A stretch of DNA of 64,000 bases from Georgenia muralis (GCF_003814705.1 NZ_RKRA01000001.1:1984001-2048000); one strand, 5' to 3'. Positions 42,430-52,947 are shown, counted from the first letter of the stretch. Translations and numbers: made by a program. The notes: generated by a model from the sequence alone, not told the origin.

Positions 42430-43068
42430 ATGAGCGACAGGCGCGTACCGCGACGGCCGGCGATGCTGGACCCGATCCAGGCCGAGCTCATCGAGGGCGA
42501 CGAGGACCCGGCGACCCGGTCCGACGTCGCGCACACCACCGCTCAGGCGCTGGTCCACGGCGGCCGCGAGGGCGCCGACGAGGACCCCGAGCTGGTGCGC
42601 CGGCTCGTCACCCTCGTCGACCGCGAGGGCCTCGACGAGATCGCCGTGCTGTGGTCGCGCAGCCCGCACACCACCTTGCCGGGCACGCTGTGGCGCCTGT
42701 ACCTCCTGCGCGAGTGGGTGCGCCGCGACCCCGACACGGTCTCCCAGCGCTACCGGCTCGGCCTCCAGCGGGCCGAGGTCGCGGGCGTCGTCGCCGGCGT
42801 CGCCTCGCCGCCCGGACCCGAGGAGGTCAGCGACGTCGTCGACAAGGTCCTCTCGGGCCTGTTCGAGCGTGACCTCGACGTCGCGCTCGAGCGGGCCTCG
42901 GCCTTCCTGCGCGTGCTGGCCACCGGCTCGGCCATGGACGCCGACTGGATCGAGGAGGACGACGACGAGCTCGCCTTCCAGGTCACGCGCCGCGCGTCGG
43001 CGCTGCTCACCACGGCCGAGGAGCTCGAGGAGGCGGCCGAGCTGCACCGCAACGGCCACCTGGACTGA
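42430..43068 (+). CDS. Conserved hypothetical helical protein
   Basis: I cannot assign a family. The 212-residue, acidic, helix-rich protein shows conserved-looking stretches such as HTTLPGTLWRLYLLREWVRRDPDTVSQRYRLGL and DWIEEDDDELAFQVTRRASALLTTAEELEEAAELH. It has no signal peptide or membrane helix. ATG 42430 follows GAGGGAGGGG. The strong codon periodicity and orientation, divergent from the transglutaminase gene, support a real gene. Confidence 0.7.
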   Translation: MSDRRVPRRPAMLDPIQAELIEGDEDPATRSDVAHTTAQALVHGGREGADEDPELVRRLVTLVDREGLDEIAVLWSRSPHTTLPGTLWRLYLLREWVRRDPDTVSQRYRLGLQRAEVAGVVAGVASPPGPEEVSDVVDKVLSGLFERDLDVALERASAFLRVLATGSAMDADWIEEDDDELAFQVTRRASALLTTAEELEEAAELHRNGHLD

Positions 43069-43157
43069 GGAACGCCCACCTCGACCGAGCCGCCCCCTTC
43101 CGGCCCGCCCCCGTGTCGGTGATACTGCCAGTACCGGCAACGACGACGGGAGGCAGC

Positions 43158-45209
43158 ATGGCTGCGACGGTGCGACCCACCGACACGACAGCCGCGCGGA
43201 CCGGTGTGCGGGCGGACGGCCCGGCACACGTGAGCGAGCGCGAGTCACGCAAGGTGGCCGAACAGGCCCGGCAGAGCGATTGGAGCAGACCGAGCTTCGC
43301 CAAGGAGCTCTACCTGGGCCGGTTCCGGCCCGACCTCATCACCCCCCACCCGCGCCCCGCCCCCGAGGACGCCCGTCGTGGCGAGGCCTTCCTGGCCACC
43401 CTCGAGGAGTTCGTCCGGGAGCACGTGGACGGCCTGGCGATCGACCGGGACGCCCGCATCCCCGACGAGGTGGTCCAGGGCCTGGCGCGCCTGGGTGCCT
43501 TCGGCATCAAGGTCCCGGCCGCCTACGGCGGGCTGGGGCTGGGGCAGGTCCACTACAACCGGGCGCTCATGGTGCTCGGTACGGCCAGCCCGGCCCTGGG
43601 CGCGCTCGTCTCCGCGCACCAGTCCATCGGCGTGCCCGAGCCGGTCAAGCAGTTCGGCACGGAGGAGCAGAGGCAGAGGTTCCTGCCGCGGTGCGCGGCG
43701 GGCGCGATCTCCGCGTTCCTCCTCACCGAGCCCGACGTCGGCTCCGACCCGGCCCGGCTGCACACCACCGCCGCCCCCACCGACGACGGCGACTACGTCA
43801 TCGACGGGGTCAAGCTGTGGTCGACCAACGGCGTGGTGGCCGAGCTGCTCGTGGTCCTCGCGCGCGTCCCCCGCTCCGAGGGGCACCCCGGGGGCATCAC
43901 CGCGTTCGTCGTCGAGGCCGACAGCCCCGGCATCACGGTCGAGCGGCGCAACGCCTTCATGGGCCTGCGGGGCCTGGAGAACGGCGTCACCCGGTTCCAC
44001 CAGGTGCGGGTCCCGGCCGCCAACGTCATCGGGCGTGAGGGCATGGGGCTCAAGATCGCCCTCACGACGCTGAACTCCGGTCGGCTGTCGATCCCGGCGC
44101 TGTGCGTGGGCTCGAGCAAGTGGAGCCTGAAGATCGCCCGCGAGTGGGCCGGGGCGCGCGTGCAGTGGGGCCGGCGGGTCGGCGAGCACGCCGCCGTCGC
44201 CCACAAGATCGCCTTCATCGCGACGACGACGTACGCCCAGGAGGCCGTGGTCGAGCTGGCCGGGCACCTGGCGGACTCGGGCGACACCGACATCCGCATC
44301 GAGGCGGCGCTGGCCAAGCTCTACGCCTCGGAGAAGGCGTGGCAGGTCGCCGACGCCCTCGTCCAGGTCCGCGGCGGCCGGGGCTTCGAGACGGCGGACT
44401 CCCTCGCCGCCCGCGGCGAGCGGGCGGTGCCGGTCGAGCAGGTCCTGAGGGACCTGCGCATCAACCGGATCTTCGAGGGCTCCAGCGAGATCATGCACCT
44501 GCTCATCGCCCGCGAGGCGGTGGACACCCACCTCGCGGTGGCCGGCGATCTCGTCGACCCCGAGGCCTCCCTCGGGGTGAGGGCCGGGGCGGCCGGGCGC
44601 GCGGCGGCGTTCTACGCCGGCTGGCTGCCCGGGCTGCTCACCGGGGAGGGCCAGCGGCCGGGCGCCTACGGGGAGTACGGGCCGCTGGCGACGCACCTGC
44701 GCTTCGTCGAGCGGTCCTCGCGCCGGCTGGCCCGGTCGACGTTCTACGGGATGGCGCGGTGGCAGGGCGGTCTCGAGCACAAGCAGGGCTTCCTCGGCCG
44801 GATCGTCGACATCGGGGCGGAGCTGTTCGCCATGACGGCGGTGTGCACCCGGTCCCAGATGCAGCTCGAGGACGACCCGCCCGCGGTCGGCCGGGCCGCG
44901 CAGCGCCTCGCCGGCGCGTACTGCAGGCGGTCCCGGCTCGAGGTCGAGCGGCTCTTCGACGAGCTGTGGGCCAACACCGACGCCGACGACGAGCGGCTCG
45001 CCAAGGAGGTCCTCGACGGCACGCACACGTGGGCCGAGGCCGGGATCGTCGACCTCTCCGAGGGCACCGGTCCCTGGATCGCCGACGCGTCCCCGGGCCC
45101 GGCCCGGGCGCCCGACGTCTCGCGGCGCATGCTCGAGGTGCCCGGCGGCGTCACGTCGGTGGCCGACGTGCTCGGCGGGGCGGGCGCCGCCGCGGCGGCG
45201 CCCCGGTAG
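43158..45209 (+). CDS. Acyl-CoA dehydrogenase, long form
   Basis: The 683-residue flavoprotein has an acyl-CoA dehydrogenase core: FLLTEPDVGSDPARLHTTA, NGVVAELLVVLARV and RVQWGRRVGEHAAVAHKIAFIATTTYAQEAVVELAG. It also has INRIFEGSSEIMHLLIAREAVDTHL near residue 440, then a ~200-residue helical C-terminal extension like that of very-long-chain enzymes. It would oxidise acyl-CoA with FAD. ATG 43158 follows GGGAGGCAGC. It stands alone with a strong terminator behind it. Confidence 0.9.
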   Translation: MAATVRPTDTTAARTGVRADGPAHVSERESRKVAEQARQSDWSRPSFAKELYLGRFRPDLITPHPRPAPEDARRGEAFLATLEEFVREHVDGLAIDRDARIPDEVVQGLARLGAFGIKVPAAYGGLGLGQVHYNRALMVLGTASPALGALVSAHQSIGVPEPVKQFGTEEQRQRFLPRCAAGAISAFLLTEPDVGSDPARLHTTAAPTDDGDYVIDGVKLWSTNGVVAELLVVLARVPRSEGHPGGITAFVVEADSPGITVERRNAFMGLRGLENGVTRFHQVRVPAANVIGREGMGLKIALTTLNSGRLSIPALCVGSSKWSLKIAREWAGARVQWGRRVGEHAAVAHKIAFIATTTYAQEAVVELAGHLADSGDTDIRIEAALAKLYASEKAWQVADALVQVRGGRGFETADSLAARGERAVPVEQVLRDLRINRIFEGSSEIMHLLIAREAVDTHLAVAGDLVDPEASLGVRAGAAGRAAAFYAGWLPGLLTGEGQRPGAYGEYGPLATHLRFVERSSRRLARSTFYGMARWQGGLEHKQGFLGRIVDIGAELFAMTAVCTRSQMQLEDDPPAVGRAAQRLAGAYCRRSRLEVERLFDELWANTDADDERLAKEVLDGTHTWAEAGIVDLSEGTGPWIADASPGPARAPDVSRRMLEVPGGVTSVADVLGGAGAAAAAPR

Positions 45210-45225
45210 GGCGTCCGGATGAGCC

Positions 45226-45264
45226 CGGACGGGCCGGCCGGCCCCGCGCCGGCCGGCCCGTCCG
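45226..45264 (+). terminator. Terminator after the acyl-CoA dehydrogenase gene
   Basis: Perfect 14-bp arms CGGACGGGCCGGCC (45226-45239) and complement (45251-45264) surround an 11-nt loop. Confidence 0.75.
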
Positions 45265-45331
45265 TGCGCGCCTGCGGGGCCCGGGGGACAATGGCCGGGC
45301 GTACCCGGGGGCGGTGCGGGGAGGCGGGGTC

Positions 45332-46273
45332 ATGGAGCTGAACGAGCCGCGCGAGCTCGGCGCACGGGCGGCGGAGGTCCTGGCCCTGGCGGCCGAGGTG
45401 GCAGCCGCGGACGGCGTCGAGGCCCTGTCCGAGCAGACCCTGCTCGACGTGCGCAGCCCGGTCCGCAGCGTGCGCCACGTCCTGGCCGAGGCCGGCGGGG
45501 AGCTCCTCGGGTACGCCCAGGTCCAGCCGGGCGACCCGGCCTCGGCCGAGCTCGCCGTACGCCCGTCCCGGCGCCGGGCCGGCGTCGGGCGCGCCCTCCT
45601 CGACGCCGTGCGCGTCGAGCCCGTCTCGGTCTGGGCCCACGGGGACCTCCCGGCCGCGCGCACCCTGGCGCGCGCCGCCGGCATGGAGGCGGTCCGGGAG
45701 CTGCGCCGGATGGCCCGGCCGCTGGCCGCCGTGCGTGACGAGGCGGCGTCCGACGCCGCCACCGACGCCGCCGACGCTGACGACCACGACGACGCCGTCC
45801 CCGACGCCCGCTCGCGCCCCGCCGGTCCGGCGCCGGCGGGCGTCGTCGTCGAGACGTTCCGGCCCGGCCGGGACGAGGAGGACTGGGTCCGGCTCAACGC
45901 CCGCGCCTTCGCCGCCCACCCCGAGCAGGGCCGCATGACCGTCGCCGACCTGCGCGCCCGGGAGGCGGAGGACTGGTTCGACCCGACGGTGCTCTGGCTC
46001 GCGCGGCCCGGACCCGGGGCGCCCGCGGTGGCGTCGATGTGGGTCAAGGTCGTGCCGGGCGAGGACGCCGGCGAGATCTACGCGCTCGCCGTCGACCCCG
46101 GCGCGCAGGGCCGCGGCCTCGGCGGGCACCTCACCCGCCTCGCGCTCGCGGAGATGGCCGCGCGGGGTCTGCGCACGGCCACCCTGTACGTCGAGGGGGA
46201 CAACGTCGCCGCGCGGCGCACCTACGAGCGGGAGGGCTTCGTGTGCGTCGCCACCGACGTCCAGTACCGCTGA
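45332..46273 (+). CDS. mshD: Mycothiol synthase MshD
   Basis: The 313-residue protein has two GNAT domains. The C-terminal one is complete: [32 protein letters not shown] (acetyl-CoA loop) and [21 protein letters not shown], the MshD signature. It acetylates Cys-GlcN-Ins in the last step of mycothiol synthesis. An acidic Ala/Asp-rich linker separates the halves. ATG 45332 has GGGGAGGCGGGG upstream. The enzyme marks the organism as an actinomycete. Confidence 0.92.
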   Translation: MELNEPRELGARAAEVLALAAEVAAADGVEALSEQTLLDVRSPVRSVRHVLAEAGGELLGYAQVQPGDPASAELAVRPSRRRAGVGRALLDAVRVEPVSVWAHGDLPAARTLARAAGMEAVRELRRMARPLAAVRDEAASDAATDAADADDHDDAVPDARSRPAGPAPAGVVVETFRPGRDEEDWVRLNARAFAAHPEQGRMTVADLRAREAEDWFDPTVLWLARPGPGAPAVASMWVKVVPGEDAGEIYALAVDPGAQGRGLGGHLTRLALAEMAARGLRTATLYVEGDNVAARRTYEREGFVCVATDVQYR

Positions 46274-46401
46274 GGCGGCTGCTCGACGGCGGCCGCCGCC
46301 CGGGGTCCGGTCAGGTCACCCGCGGGACACCCGCAGGTGCCACCATGGGGACAGGAACACGCAGCACCGCCGCCCGCCCGGGCGGTGGGGGAGACGACGA
46401 G

Positions 46402-48963
46402 GTGAGGAACGTGCCCAGCACCGAGCCGGTCGGCGCCGTCGACCAGACCGACGGCGTCGACGAGACCGACGGCGTCGACCAGACCGAGGTCGTCGACGAG
46501 ATCGAGGCCGTCGACCAGTCGGACACCGGCGAGCGGGGCGACGGTGAGCGCACCGCGGCCCCGCCGGTCCGCGAGCCCGCCACCAGGCGCGGCACGCCCG
46601 CCGGGCTGGGCGACGGCGCGCTGCACCTCGACGGGCACGGGCCGTCGACCGGTGCCGACGACGACGAGGAGTCCGACGAGGACCCCGACGAGGACCTCGA
46701 GGAGGACGACGAGGACCTCCTCGCCGCCAAGGCCCGCCGGCGTTCCCGGGTGCTCGCCGGCGTGAGCGCGTCCTCGGCCTCCCTCGCCCAGCAGGCGGCC
46801 GCCGCCGTCGCGGAGGCGCGCGCGGACAACCGGCCCCCCGAGGAGGCCGACCTGCCCGAGGGCCGCTTCGCCGACCGCGAGCTGTCCTGGCTGGCGTTCA
46901 ACGAGCGGGTGCTGGAGCAGGCCGAGGACCAGAGCGTCCCCATCCTCGAACGCGCCTGGTTCCTGGCGATCTTCGCCTCCAACCTCGACGAGTTCTACAT
47001 GGTGCGCGTCGCCGGCCTCAAGCGGCGCATCGCCACCGGGATGGCGGTCACGGCCGCGTCCGGGCTCTCCCCGCGCCAGGTGCTGGAGGCGCTCAGCGCC
47101 CGCGCCAAGGAGCTCACCGAGCGTCACGCCCGGGTCTTCGCCGAGGACGTCCAGCCCAAGCTCGCCGAGGAGGGCATCGGCATCCTGCACTGGGAGGACC
47201 TCGCCGAGTCCGAGCGGGACCGGCTCCACAAGTTCTTCCGCAAGCAGATCTTCCCCGTCCTCACCCCGCTCGCCGTCGACCCGGCGCACCCCTTCCCCTA
47301 CATCTCCGGGCTCTCGCTCAACCTCGCCGTGCTCGTGCGCAACCCCACGACCGGCAAGGAGCACTTCGCCCGGGTGAAGATCCCGCCGCTGCTGCCCCGG
47401 TTCATCGCCGTCGACTCCGAGGGCCGGCCCTACCGCCCTGAGGACGTGCCCACCGACGCGGGCGGCCGCACCTCCTACCTGCCGCTCGAGGAGGTCGTCG
47501 CCCACCACCTCGACGCCCTGTTCCCCGGCATGGAGATCGTCGAGCACCACACCTTCCGCGTCACCCGCAACGAGGACGTCGAGGTCGAGGAGGACGACGC
47601 CGAGAACCTCCTCAAGGCGCTGGAGAAGGAGCTCGTGCGGCGCCGGTTCGGCCCCGCGGTGCGCCTGGAGGTGGCCGCGGGCATCAGCTCCCACGTCCTC
47701 GCGCTGCTCAAGCGCGAGCTCGGCGTCGACGACCAGGACGTCTTCGAGCTGGCCGCGCCGCTGGACCTCACCGGGCTCAACGTCATCCACGACCTCGACC
47801 GGCCGGGCCTGAAGTACCCCAAGTTCGTGCCCGTCACCGCGCAGGGCCTGGCCGAGGTCGAGTCGGCGAACCCCACCGACTTCTTCGAGGCCATCCGCTC
47901 CCGGGACATCCTCCTGCACCACCCGTACGACTCGTTCTCCACCTCGGTCCAGCAGTTCCTCGCCCAGGCCGCCGCAGACCCCAAGGTCCTGGCGATCAAG
48001 CAGACCCTGTACCGCACGTCCGGGGACTCCCCGATCGTGGACTCCCTCATCGACGCCGCCACCGCCGGCAAGCAGGTCCTGGCCATCGTCGAGATCAAGG
48101 CCAGGTTCGACGAGCAGGCCAACATCTCCTGGGCGCGCAAGCTCGAGCAGGCCGGGGTGCACGTCGTCTACGGCATCGTCGGGCTCAAGACCCACGCCAA
48201 GCTCTCGCTCGTCGTGCGCCAGGAGACCGACGGCCTGCGCCGGTACTGCCACGTCGGCACCGGCAACTACCACCCCAAGACGGCGCGCGGCTACGAGGAC
48301 CTCGGGCTGCTCACCTGCGACCGGGACGTCGGCCAGGACCTCACCCGCCTGTTCAACCAGCTCTCCGGCTACGCCCCGCGCACGCGCTTCCACCGCCTGC
48401 TCGTCGCCCCCCGGTCGATCCGGCCCGGGCTGGTCGAGCGGATCGAGCGCGAGATCGAGAACAAGCGGGCCGGCAAGGAGGCCTGGGTCAGGTTCAAGTC
48501 CAACTCCATCGTCGACGAGGCGATCATCGACGCGCTCTACCGCGCCAGCCAGGCGGGGGTGCAGGTCGACATCGTCGTGCGCGGCATCTGCGCCGTCCGC
48601 GCCGGCGTGCAGGGGCTGAGCGAGAACATCCGGGTCCGCTCCATCCTGGGCCGGTTCCTCGAGCACGCCCGGGTGTACGCGTTCGCGAACGGCGGCGAGC
48701 CGGAGGTGTGGATCGGCTCGGCCGACCTCATGCACCGCAACCTCGACCGCCGGGTCGAGGCCCTCATCAAGATCGCCGACCCCGACCAGATCGACTACCT
48801 CGTCACGCTCCTGGACGTGTCCGTCTCGGACACCACCTCCTCGTGGCACCTCGACGCCGACGGGTGGCACCGCCGGCACCTCGGCCCCGAGGGAGAGCGG
48901 CTCGCCGACCTCCAGGAGATGCTCATGGCCCGGGCCCGGCGCCGCGTGGCGGCCTCGCGGTGA
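46402..48963 (+). CDS. ppk: Polyphosphate kinase PPK1
   Basis: The 853-residue protein has the PPK core from about residue 154 ([18 protein letters not shown]). It includes the catalytic His598 in [21 protein letters not shown] (H617-) and [12 protein letters not shown], plus the PLD-like C-terminal domains. It makes polyphosphate from ATP. The first ~150 residues form an acidic extension that includes five hexapeptide repeats of the form xVD(Q/E)x(D/E). GTG 46402 was chosen with GGGGGAG 8 bases upstream; GTG 46411 and ATG 46345 are alternatives. Its stop overlaps the next gene. Confidence 0.93.
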   Translation: MRNVPSTEPVGAVDQTDGVDETDGVDQTEVVDEIEAVDQSDTGERGDGERTAAPPVREPATRRGTPAGLGDGALHLDGHGPSTGADDDEESDEDPDEDLEEDDEDLLAAKARRRSRVLAGVSASSASLAQQAAAAVAEARADNRPPEEADLPEGRFADRELSWLAFNERVLEQAEDQSVPILERAWFLAIFASNLDEFYMVRVAGLKRRIATGMAVTAASGLSPRQVLEALSARAKELTERHARVFAEDVQPKLAEEGIGILHWEDLAESERDRLHKFFRKQIFPVLTPLAVDPAHPFPYISGLSLNLAVLVRNPTTGKEHFARVKIPPLLPRFIAVDSEGRPYRPEDVPTDAGGRTSYLPLEEVVAHHLDALFPGMEIVEHHTFRVTRNEDVEVEEDDAENLLKALEKELVRRRFGPAVRLEVAAGISSHVLALLKRELGVDDQDVFELAAPLDLTGLNVIHDLDRPGLKYPKFVPVTAQGLAEVESANPTDFFEAIRSRDILLHHPYDSFSTSVQQFLAQAAADPKVLAIKQTLYRTSGDSPIVDSLIDAATAGKQVLAIVEIKARFDEQANISWARKLEQAGVHVVYGIVGLKTHAKLSLVVRQETDGLRRYCHVGTGNYHPKTARGYEDLGLLTCDRDVGQDLTRLFNQLSGYAPRTRFHRLLVAPRSIRPGLVERIEREIENKRAGKEAWVRFKSNSIVDEAIIDALYRASQAGVQVDIVVRGICAVRAGVQGLSENIRVRSILGRFLEHARVYAFANGGEPEVWIGSADLMHRNLDRRVEALIKIADPDQIDYLVTLLDVSVSDTTSSWHLDADGWHRRHLGPEGERLADLQEMLMARARRRVAASR

Positions 48964-49958
48964 GCCAGGCGGCCGAGGCCGCCGCCGCGACCCGGACGTG
49001 CCAGGACGTCCAGGCGGCCGGTGCGCTCGTGTGGCGGCAGAACGGGCGGAAGCTCGAGGTGCTGCTCGTCCACCGGCCCCGCTACGACGACTGGGGCTGG
49101 CCCAAGGGCAAGCTGGACCCGGGCGAGAGCCTCGTCGAGTGCGCCGTCCGCGAGGTGGCCGAGGAGACCGGCGTCCACGTCGCCCTGGGCCAGCCGCTGC
49201 CCACGGTGAAGTACCGGCTCAAGGACGGCCGGGTCAAGCACTCGCACTACTGGGCCGCGGAGGAGATCGACGACGGCGCACAGAGCCCGCAGGGCCGACC
49301 GGCCGTGACGCCCGCCGACGGCAAGGAGATCGACGAGGTCCGCTGGGTCGAGGCCGGTGCGGCGCGGGACCTGCTGACCTACCCGCACGACCGCGAGCCG
49401 CTGGGGGTGCTGGTGGACCAGTGGCGCGACGAACGTCTGCGGACCTGGACGATGATCGTCCTGCGCCACGCCCGCTCCCGGAAGCGCTCGGCGTGGAAGG
49501 GCCCGGAGTCCGCCCGTCCGCTCACCCCGGCGGGAGAGCTGCAGGCGCACAACCTCGTCCCGATGCTCGCCGCGTACGGGGTCGAGGAGGTCATCACCTC
49601 GCCCTGGGAGCGGTGCGCCGCCACCGTGCGGCCCTACCTCGAGGCCACCGGCATCGGAGCCGAGCTGCGCCCCGAGCTCACCGAGGACGCCCACGCCAAG
49701 CGCGCCAGGCCCGTGCGCGAGCTCGTGCGCAAGGAGCTCTCCCGGCGCAACGTCCCCGTGGTCGTGTGCACCCACCGGCCCGTGCTGCCCACGGTGGTGA
49801 CCGAGATCGCCAAGCGCACCCCGCACCGCATCATGCGCCAGGTGCCGGAGTCCGACCCGTGGCTGAAGAAGGGCGAGATGCTCGTCGTGCACGTCGCCAA
49901 GCGCCCGGGCCGCTCCGGCGTCGTCGCCGCCCTGGAGAAGTACCGCGCCCGGGAGTAG
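48960..49958 (+). CDS. Nudix hydrolase fused to histidine phosphatase (MutT1-like)
   Basis: The 332-residue protein joins a Nudix domain ([23 protein letters not shown], box complete) to a histidine-phosphatase domain ([23 protein letters not shown]). This is the architecture of mycobacterial MutT1, which hydrolyses 8-oxo-dGTP and diadenosine polyphosphates. The GTG start overlaps the ppk stop by 4 bp, so both are co-translated; nucleotide polyphosphates link their chemistry. Confidence 0.9.
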   Translation: MSQAAEAAAATRTCQDVQAAGALVWRQNGRKLEVLLVHRPRYDDWGWPKGKLDPGESLVECAVREVAEETGVHVALGQPLPTVKYRLKDGRVKHSHYWAAEEIDDGAQSPQGRPAVTPADGKEIDEVRWVEAGAARDLLTYPHDREPLGVLVDQWRDERLRTWTMIVLRHARSRKRSAWKGPESARPLTPAGELQAHNLVPMLAAYGVEEVITSPWERCAATVRPYLEATGIGAELRPELTEDAHAKRARPVRELVRKELSRRNVPVVVCTHRPVLPTVVTEIAKRTPHRIMRQVPESDPWLKKGEMLVVHVAKRPGRSGVVAALEKYRARE

Positions 49959-50075
49959 CCGGCTCGCGAGGCGGACGGTCGAGTCGCCGCCGCCCACCGT
50001 GCGGGGGGCGTAACGCAGGGCAGCCCGAGGTGCCGGGCGGCCGTGTTGCTCAACTGTGACCTGATGCGCGCTCGC

Positions 50076-50097
50076 GTTCATCCCTCGTTCACCCCCT
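50076..50097 (+). promoter_or_regulatory. PHO box before pstS1
   Basis: GTTCATCCCTC (50076-50086) is followed directly by GTTCACCCCCT (50087-50097): two 11-bp PhoP direct repeats 90 bp upstream of the pstS1 start. Confidence 0.85.
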
Positions 50098-50187
50098 GCC
50101 CGCCGACGCGTCACCCCGCTCACCTAGCGTCGATCACGGCCGGCGGCACACAGGCTCCCGGCCCACACCGACTCATCAGGGGATGGA

Positions 50188-51312
50188 ATGACCGTCAAGC
50201 TTGGAAACCGTCGCTTCGCGAGCCTCGCCGCGATCGGCGCCCTCTCCCTCGTGCTCACCGCCTGCGGTTCGGGCGAGGCGACCGAGGGCAGCGACGAGGG
50301 CGGCGCGGCCGCCGCTGGACTGTCGGGGGAGCTCCCCGGCGCCGGCGCCTCCTCCCAGGAGAACGCCATGAACGGGTGGCTCGCCGGGTTCACCGAGGCC
50401 AACCCCGACGTCAACGCCTCGTACGACCCCACGGGCTCGGGCACCGGGCGCGAGCAGTTCATCAACGGCGCGGTCCTCTTCGGTGGCACCGACTCCACCT
50501 TCGACGAGGAGGAGCTCGCGGCCGGGTCGGAGCGCTGCTTCGGCGGCGAGGTCGTCGAGCTGCCCCTGTACATCTCCCCGATCGCCGTCGCCTACAACCT
50601 GCCCGGTGTCGACACGGAGCACATCAAGCTCGAGCCCGAGACCCTCGCGGCGATCTTCAACGGCGACATCACGAGCTGGGACGACCCGGCGATCGCCGCG
50701 ACCAACGAGGGAGTCGAGCTCCCCGACCTGCCGATCGTGCCGGTCAACCGCTCGGACGACTCGGGCACCACCGAGAACTTCACCGAGTACCTCGCCGCCG
50801 CCGGCGGCGACGCCTGGCCGCACGAGGCCAGCGAGACGTGGCCGGTCACCGGCACGCAGTCCGGTGCCCAGACCGCCGGCGTGGTCTCCACCATCGAGGC
50901 CGCCGAGGGCACCATCGGCTACCTCGACGCCTCGCAGGTGACGGACGTCATGGGCACCGTCGCCGTCGGCGTCGGTGACGAGTTCGTGCCCTTCTCGCCC
51001 GAGGCAGCAGCCGCCGTCGTCGACGCCTCCCCGGCCGCCGAGGACGCCAGCGACCTCCGGCTGACCATCGACCTGGCACGGGACACCGAGGAGTCCGGCG
51101 CGTACCCGATCGTGCTCGTCTCCTACTCGATGGCGTGCTCCACCTACGACAGCGAGCAGGACGCCGAGAACGTCAAGGCGCTCCTGACCTACATCGCCAG
51201 CGAGGAGGGCCAGCAGCGCGCGGCCGACCCGAGCGTCGCGGGCTCGGCGCCGATCTCGGAGCAGCTGCGCGAGAGCGTCATGGCTGCGATCGAGCAGATC
51301 ACGGTGGCATGA
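50188..51312 (+). CDS. pstS: Phosphate ABC transporter substrate-binding protein PstS (first copy)
   Basis: The 374-residue lipoprotein has a signal peptide with lipobox LTAC (Cys26), then the PstS domain with ELPGAGASSQENAMNGW, SYDPTGSGTGREQFING, PVNRSDDSGTTENFTEYL and a phosphate loop. It binds Pi outside the membrane for PstCAB. ATG 50188 follows AGGGGATGGA. It lies behind a PHO box. A close paralogue follows. Confidence 0.95.
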   Translation: MTVKLGNRRFASLAAIGALSLVLTACGSGEATEGSDEGGAAAAGLSGELPGAGASSQENAMNGWLAGFTEANPDVNASYDPTGSGTGREQFINGAVLFGGTDSTFDEEELAAGSERCFGGEVVELPLYISPIAVAYNLPGVDTEHIKLEPETLAAIFNGDITSWDDPAIAATNEGVELPDLPIVPVNRSDDSGTTENFTEYLAAAGGDAWPHEASETWPVTGTQSGAQTAGVVSTIEAAEGTIGYLDASQVTDVMGTVAVGVGDEFVPFSPEAAAAVVDASPAAEDASDLRLTIDLARDTEESGAYPIVLVSYSMACSTYDSEQDAENVKALLTYIASEEGQQRAADPSVAGSAPISEQLRESVMAAIEQITVA

Positions 51313-51351
51313 TCCGACCCGATCCAGCCTGACCTGCCCTGACCGACCCGC

Positions 51352-51390
51352 CGGGCGGGGTCGCGCCCCGCAGGGGGACGACCCCGCCCG
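51352..51390 (+). terminator. Hairpin between the two pstS genes
   Basis: A perfect 12-bp stem (CGGGCGGGGTCG at 51352-51363; complement at 51379-51390) with a 15-nt loop follows pstS1 by 39 bp. It could be a terminator or attenuator that raises pstS1 over downstream genes. Confidence 0.65.
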
Positions 51391-51420
51391 CGCCTGCCTG
51401 CAGCGGGCCGTCCCCACCGG

Positions 51421-51475
51421 CGGGTGGCCGGGTCGCGACGGCGGGTGGCCGGGTCGCGACGGCGGGTGGCCGCGT
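51421..51475 (+). repeat. 21-bp tandem repeat, 2.6 copies
   Basis: Unit CGGGTGGCCGGGTCGCGACG plus G occurs at 51421-51441 and 51442-51462, with a partial third copy after it, in the pstS1-pstS2 spacer. No gene is seen here. Confidence 0.9.
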
Positions 51476-51555
51476 CCCCGCCGTGCGATGGATCGCGCGC
51501 GGATGTCCCCCTAGAGTGAGCGCTGCTGTTTCCGGCAGACGTGAGGGGCGAGGAC

Positions 51556-52641
51556 GTGCACGCAGGATCGCGCCGGGCCACCGGGGCTCTGGGAGTCGTG
51601 CTCCTCCTGACCGCCTGCGGCGGGGCGGAGGAGGGCGGGTCCGGTCTGTCCGGCCCGCTGCCGGGCGCAGGGGCGTCCTCGCAGGAGGTCGCCATGATCG
51701 GCTGGCTCGCGTGGATGAGCGAGAACCACCCCGACGTGCTCGTCTCCTACGACCCGGTCGGGTCCGGCAGCGGACGCGAAATGTTCATCAACGATGCGAT
51801 CCAGTTCGCCGGGTCCGACGCCGCGATGGAGGCCGACGAGCTCGACGCAGCGAGCGAGCGGTGCCTCGGCGGTGAGGTCATCGAGCTTCCCCTGTACATC
51901 TCCCCGATCGCCGTCACCTACAACCTCCCGGACCTCGACGTCGAGCACCTCAACCTCTCGCCGGAGACGCTGGGCCGGATCTTCGACGGCGACATCAGCA
52001 CCTGGGACGACCCGGCGATCGCGGAGACCAACCCCGGTGTCGACCTGCCGGACACCGCCGTGGTGCCGGTCAACCGCTCGGACGACTCGGGGACGACGGA
52101 GAACTTCACCGAGTACCTCGCCGAGGCCGCCGGCGACGCCTGGCCGCACGAGGCGAGCGAGACCTGGCCGATCTCGGGCTCCCAGTCCGGCACCGGGACC
52201 TCCGGCGTCATCACGACCGTCCAGGCGGCCGAGGGCACGATCGGGTACGTCGACGCCGCCCAGGTCACCGAGGACCTCGGTACCGTCGCCGTCCAGGTCG
52301 GCGACGAGTTCGTGCCCTTCTCGCCCGAGGCGGCCGCCGCGGTCGTGGACGTCTCGCCCCCGGGGGACGGGGCGAGCGACCTGCGTCTGACCATCGACCT
52401 CGCGCGCGACACGGAGGAGTCGGGGGCCTACCCGATCGTGCTCGTCTCCTACACGATCGTGTGCTCGAGGTACGCGGAGGAGCGGGACGTCGAGAACGTC
52501 AAGGCGCTCCTGACCTACATCGCCAGCGAGGAGGGCCAGGAACGCGCCGGGGACCCGAGCGTCGCCGGCTCCGCGCCGATCTCCGACCAGCTGCGCGAGC
52601 GGGTCATGGCGGCGATCGACCAGATCACGGTCGCACCCTGA
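51556..52641 (+). CDS. pstS: Phosphate ABC transporter substrate-binding protein PstS (second copy)
   Basis: The 361-residue lipoprotein closely resembles the first PstS: the same GPLPGAGASSQEVAMIGWLA, SYDPVGSGSGREMFIND, PVNRSDDSGTTENFTEYL and the final AISSEQ-type ending (SDQLRERVMAAIDQITVAP). Lipobox is LTAC. GTG 51556 was chosen over GTG 51541 because GAGGGG lies 7 bp before it. No PHO repeat is seen directly upstream, so it is probably read from pstS1 or from a different promoter. Confidence 0.92.
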   Translation: MHAGSRRATGALGVVLLLTACGGAEEGGSGLSGPLPGAGASSQEVAMIGWLAWMSENHPDVLVSYDPVGSGSGREMFINDAIQFAGSDAAMEADELDAASERCLGGEVIELPLYISPIAVTYNLPDLDVEHLNLSPETLGRIFDGDISTWDDPAIAETNPGVDLPDTAVVPVNRSDDSGTTENFTEYLAEAAGDAWPHEASETWPISGSQSGTGTSGVITTVQAAEGTIGYVDAAQVTEDLGTVAVQVGDEFVPFSPEAAAAVVDVSPPGDGASDLRLTIDLARDTEESGAYPIVLVSYTIVCSRYAEERDVENVKALLTYIASEEGQERAGDPSVAGSAPISDQLRERVMAAIDQITVAP

Positions 52642-52807
52642 CCGACCTACCGCACCCGACCACGGGCCGGCCGGACGGTCGGACCGTCGTCGGCGTCGAC
52701 CCGGGACCCTGCTGCCGTATTCTCCCAACGGGCCGCGCCGGGGGACACCGGTACGAGGATCCGGCGGCTCGTCGAGGGGAGGGGCTGTGAGGGACGGAAC
52801 AGGCCGC

Positions 52808-52829
52808 GTTCACCGTCCGTTCACCGTGC
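52808..52829 (+). promoter_or_regulatory. PHO box before pstC
   Basis: GTTCACCGTCC (52808-52818) and GTTCACCGTGC (52819-52829) are perfectly phased 11-bp repeats. A -10-like TAGGCT lies at 52857-52862. The rest of the 306-bp spacer (52642-52947) shows no gene. Confidence 0.85.
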
Positions 52830-52947
52830 ACCCGCCGTCCGGACACCCGGGGTACCTAGGCTTGTGTTCGCCGTGTGCTGGCGAGTCCGTGCGCCCGCCG
52901 GTGGTCCTCCGACCGCTGCGTCGGGCCCTACCTACACCGGAGGAACA

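Noticed and set aside
46222-48879. 885-codon frame antisense to ppk
   Set aside because: It is a shadow frame caused by GC-rich third codon positions; no domain pattern is visible.
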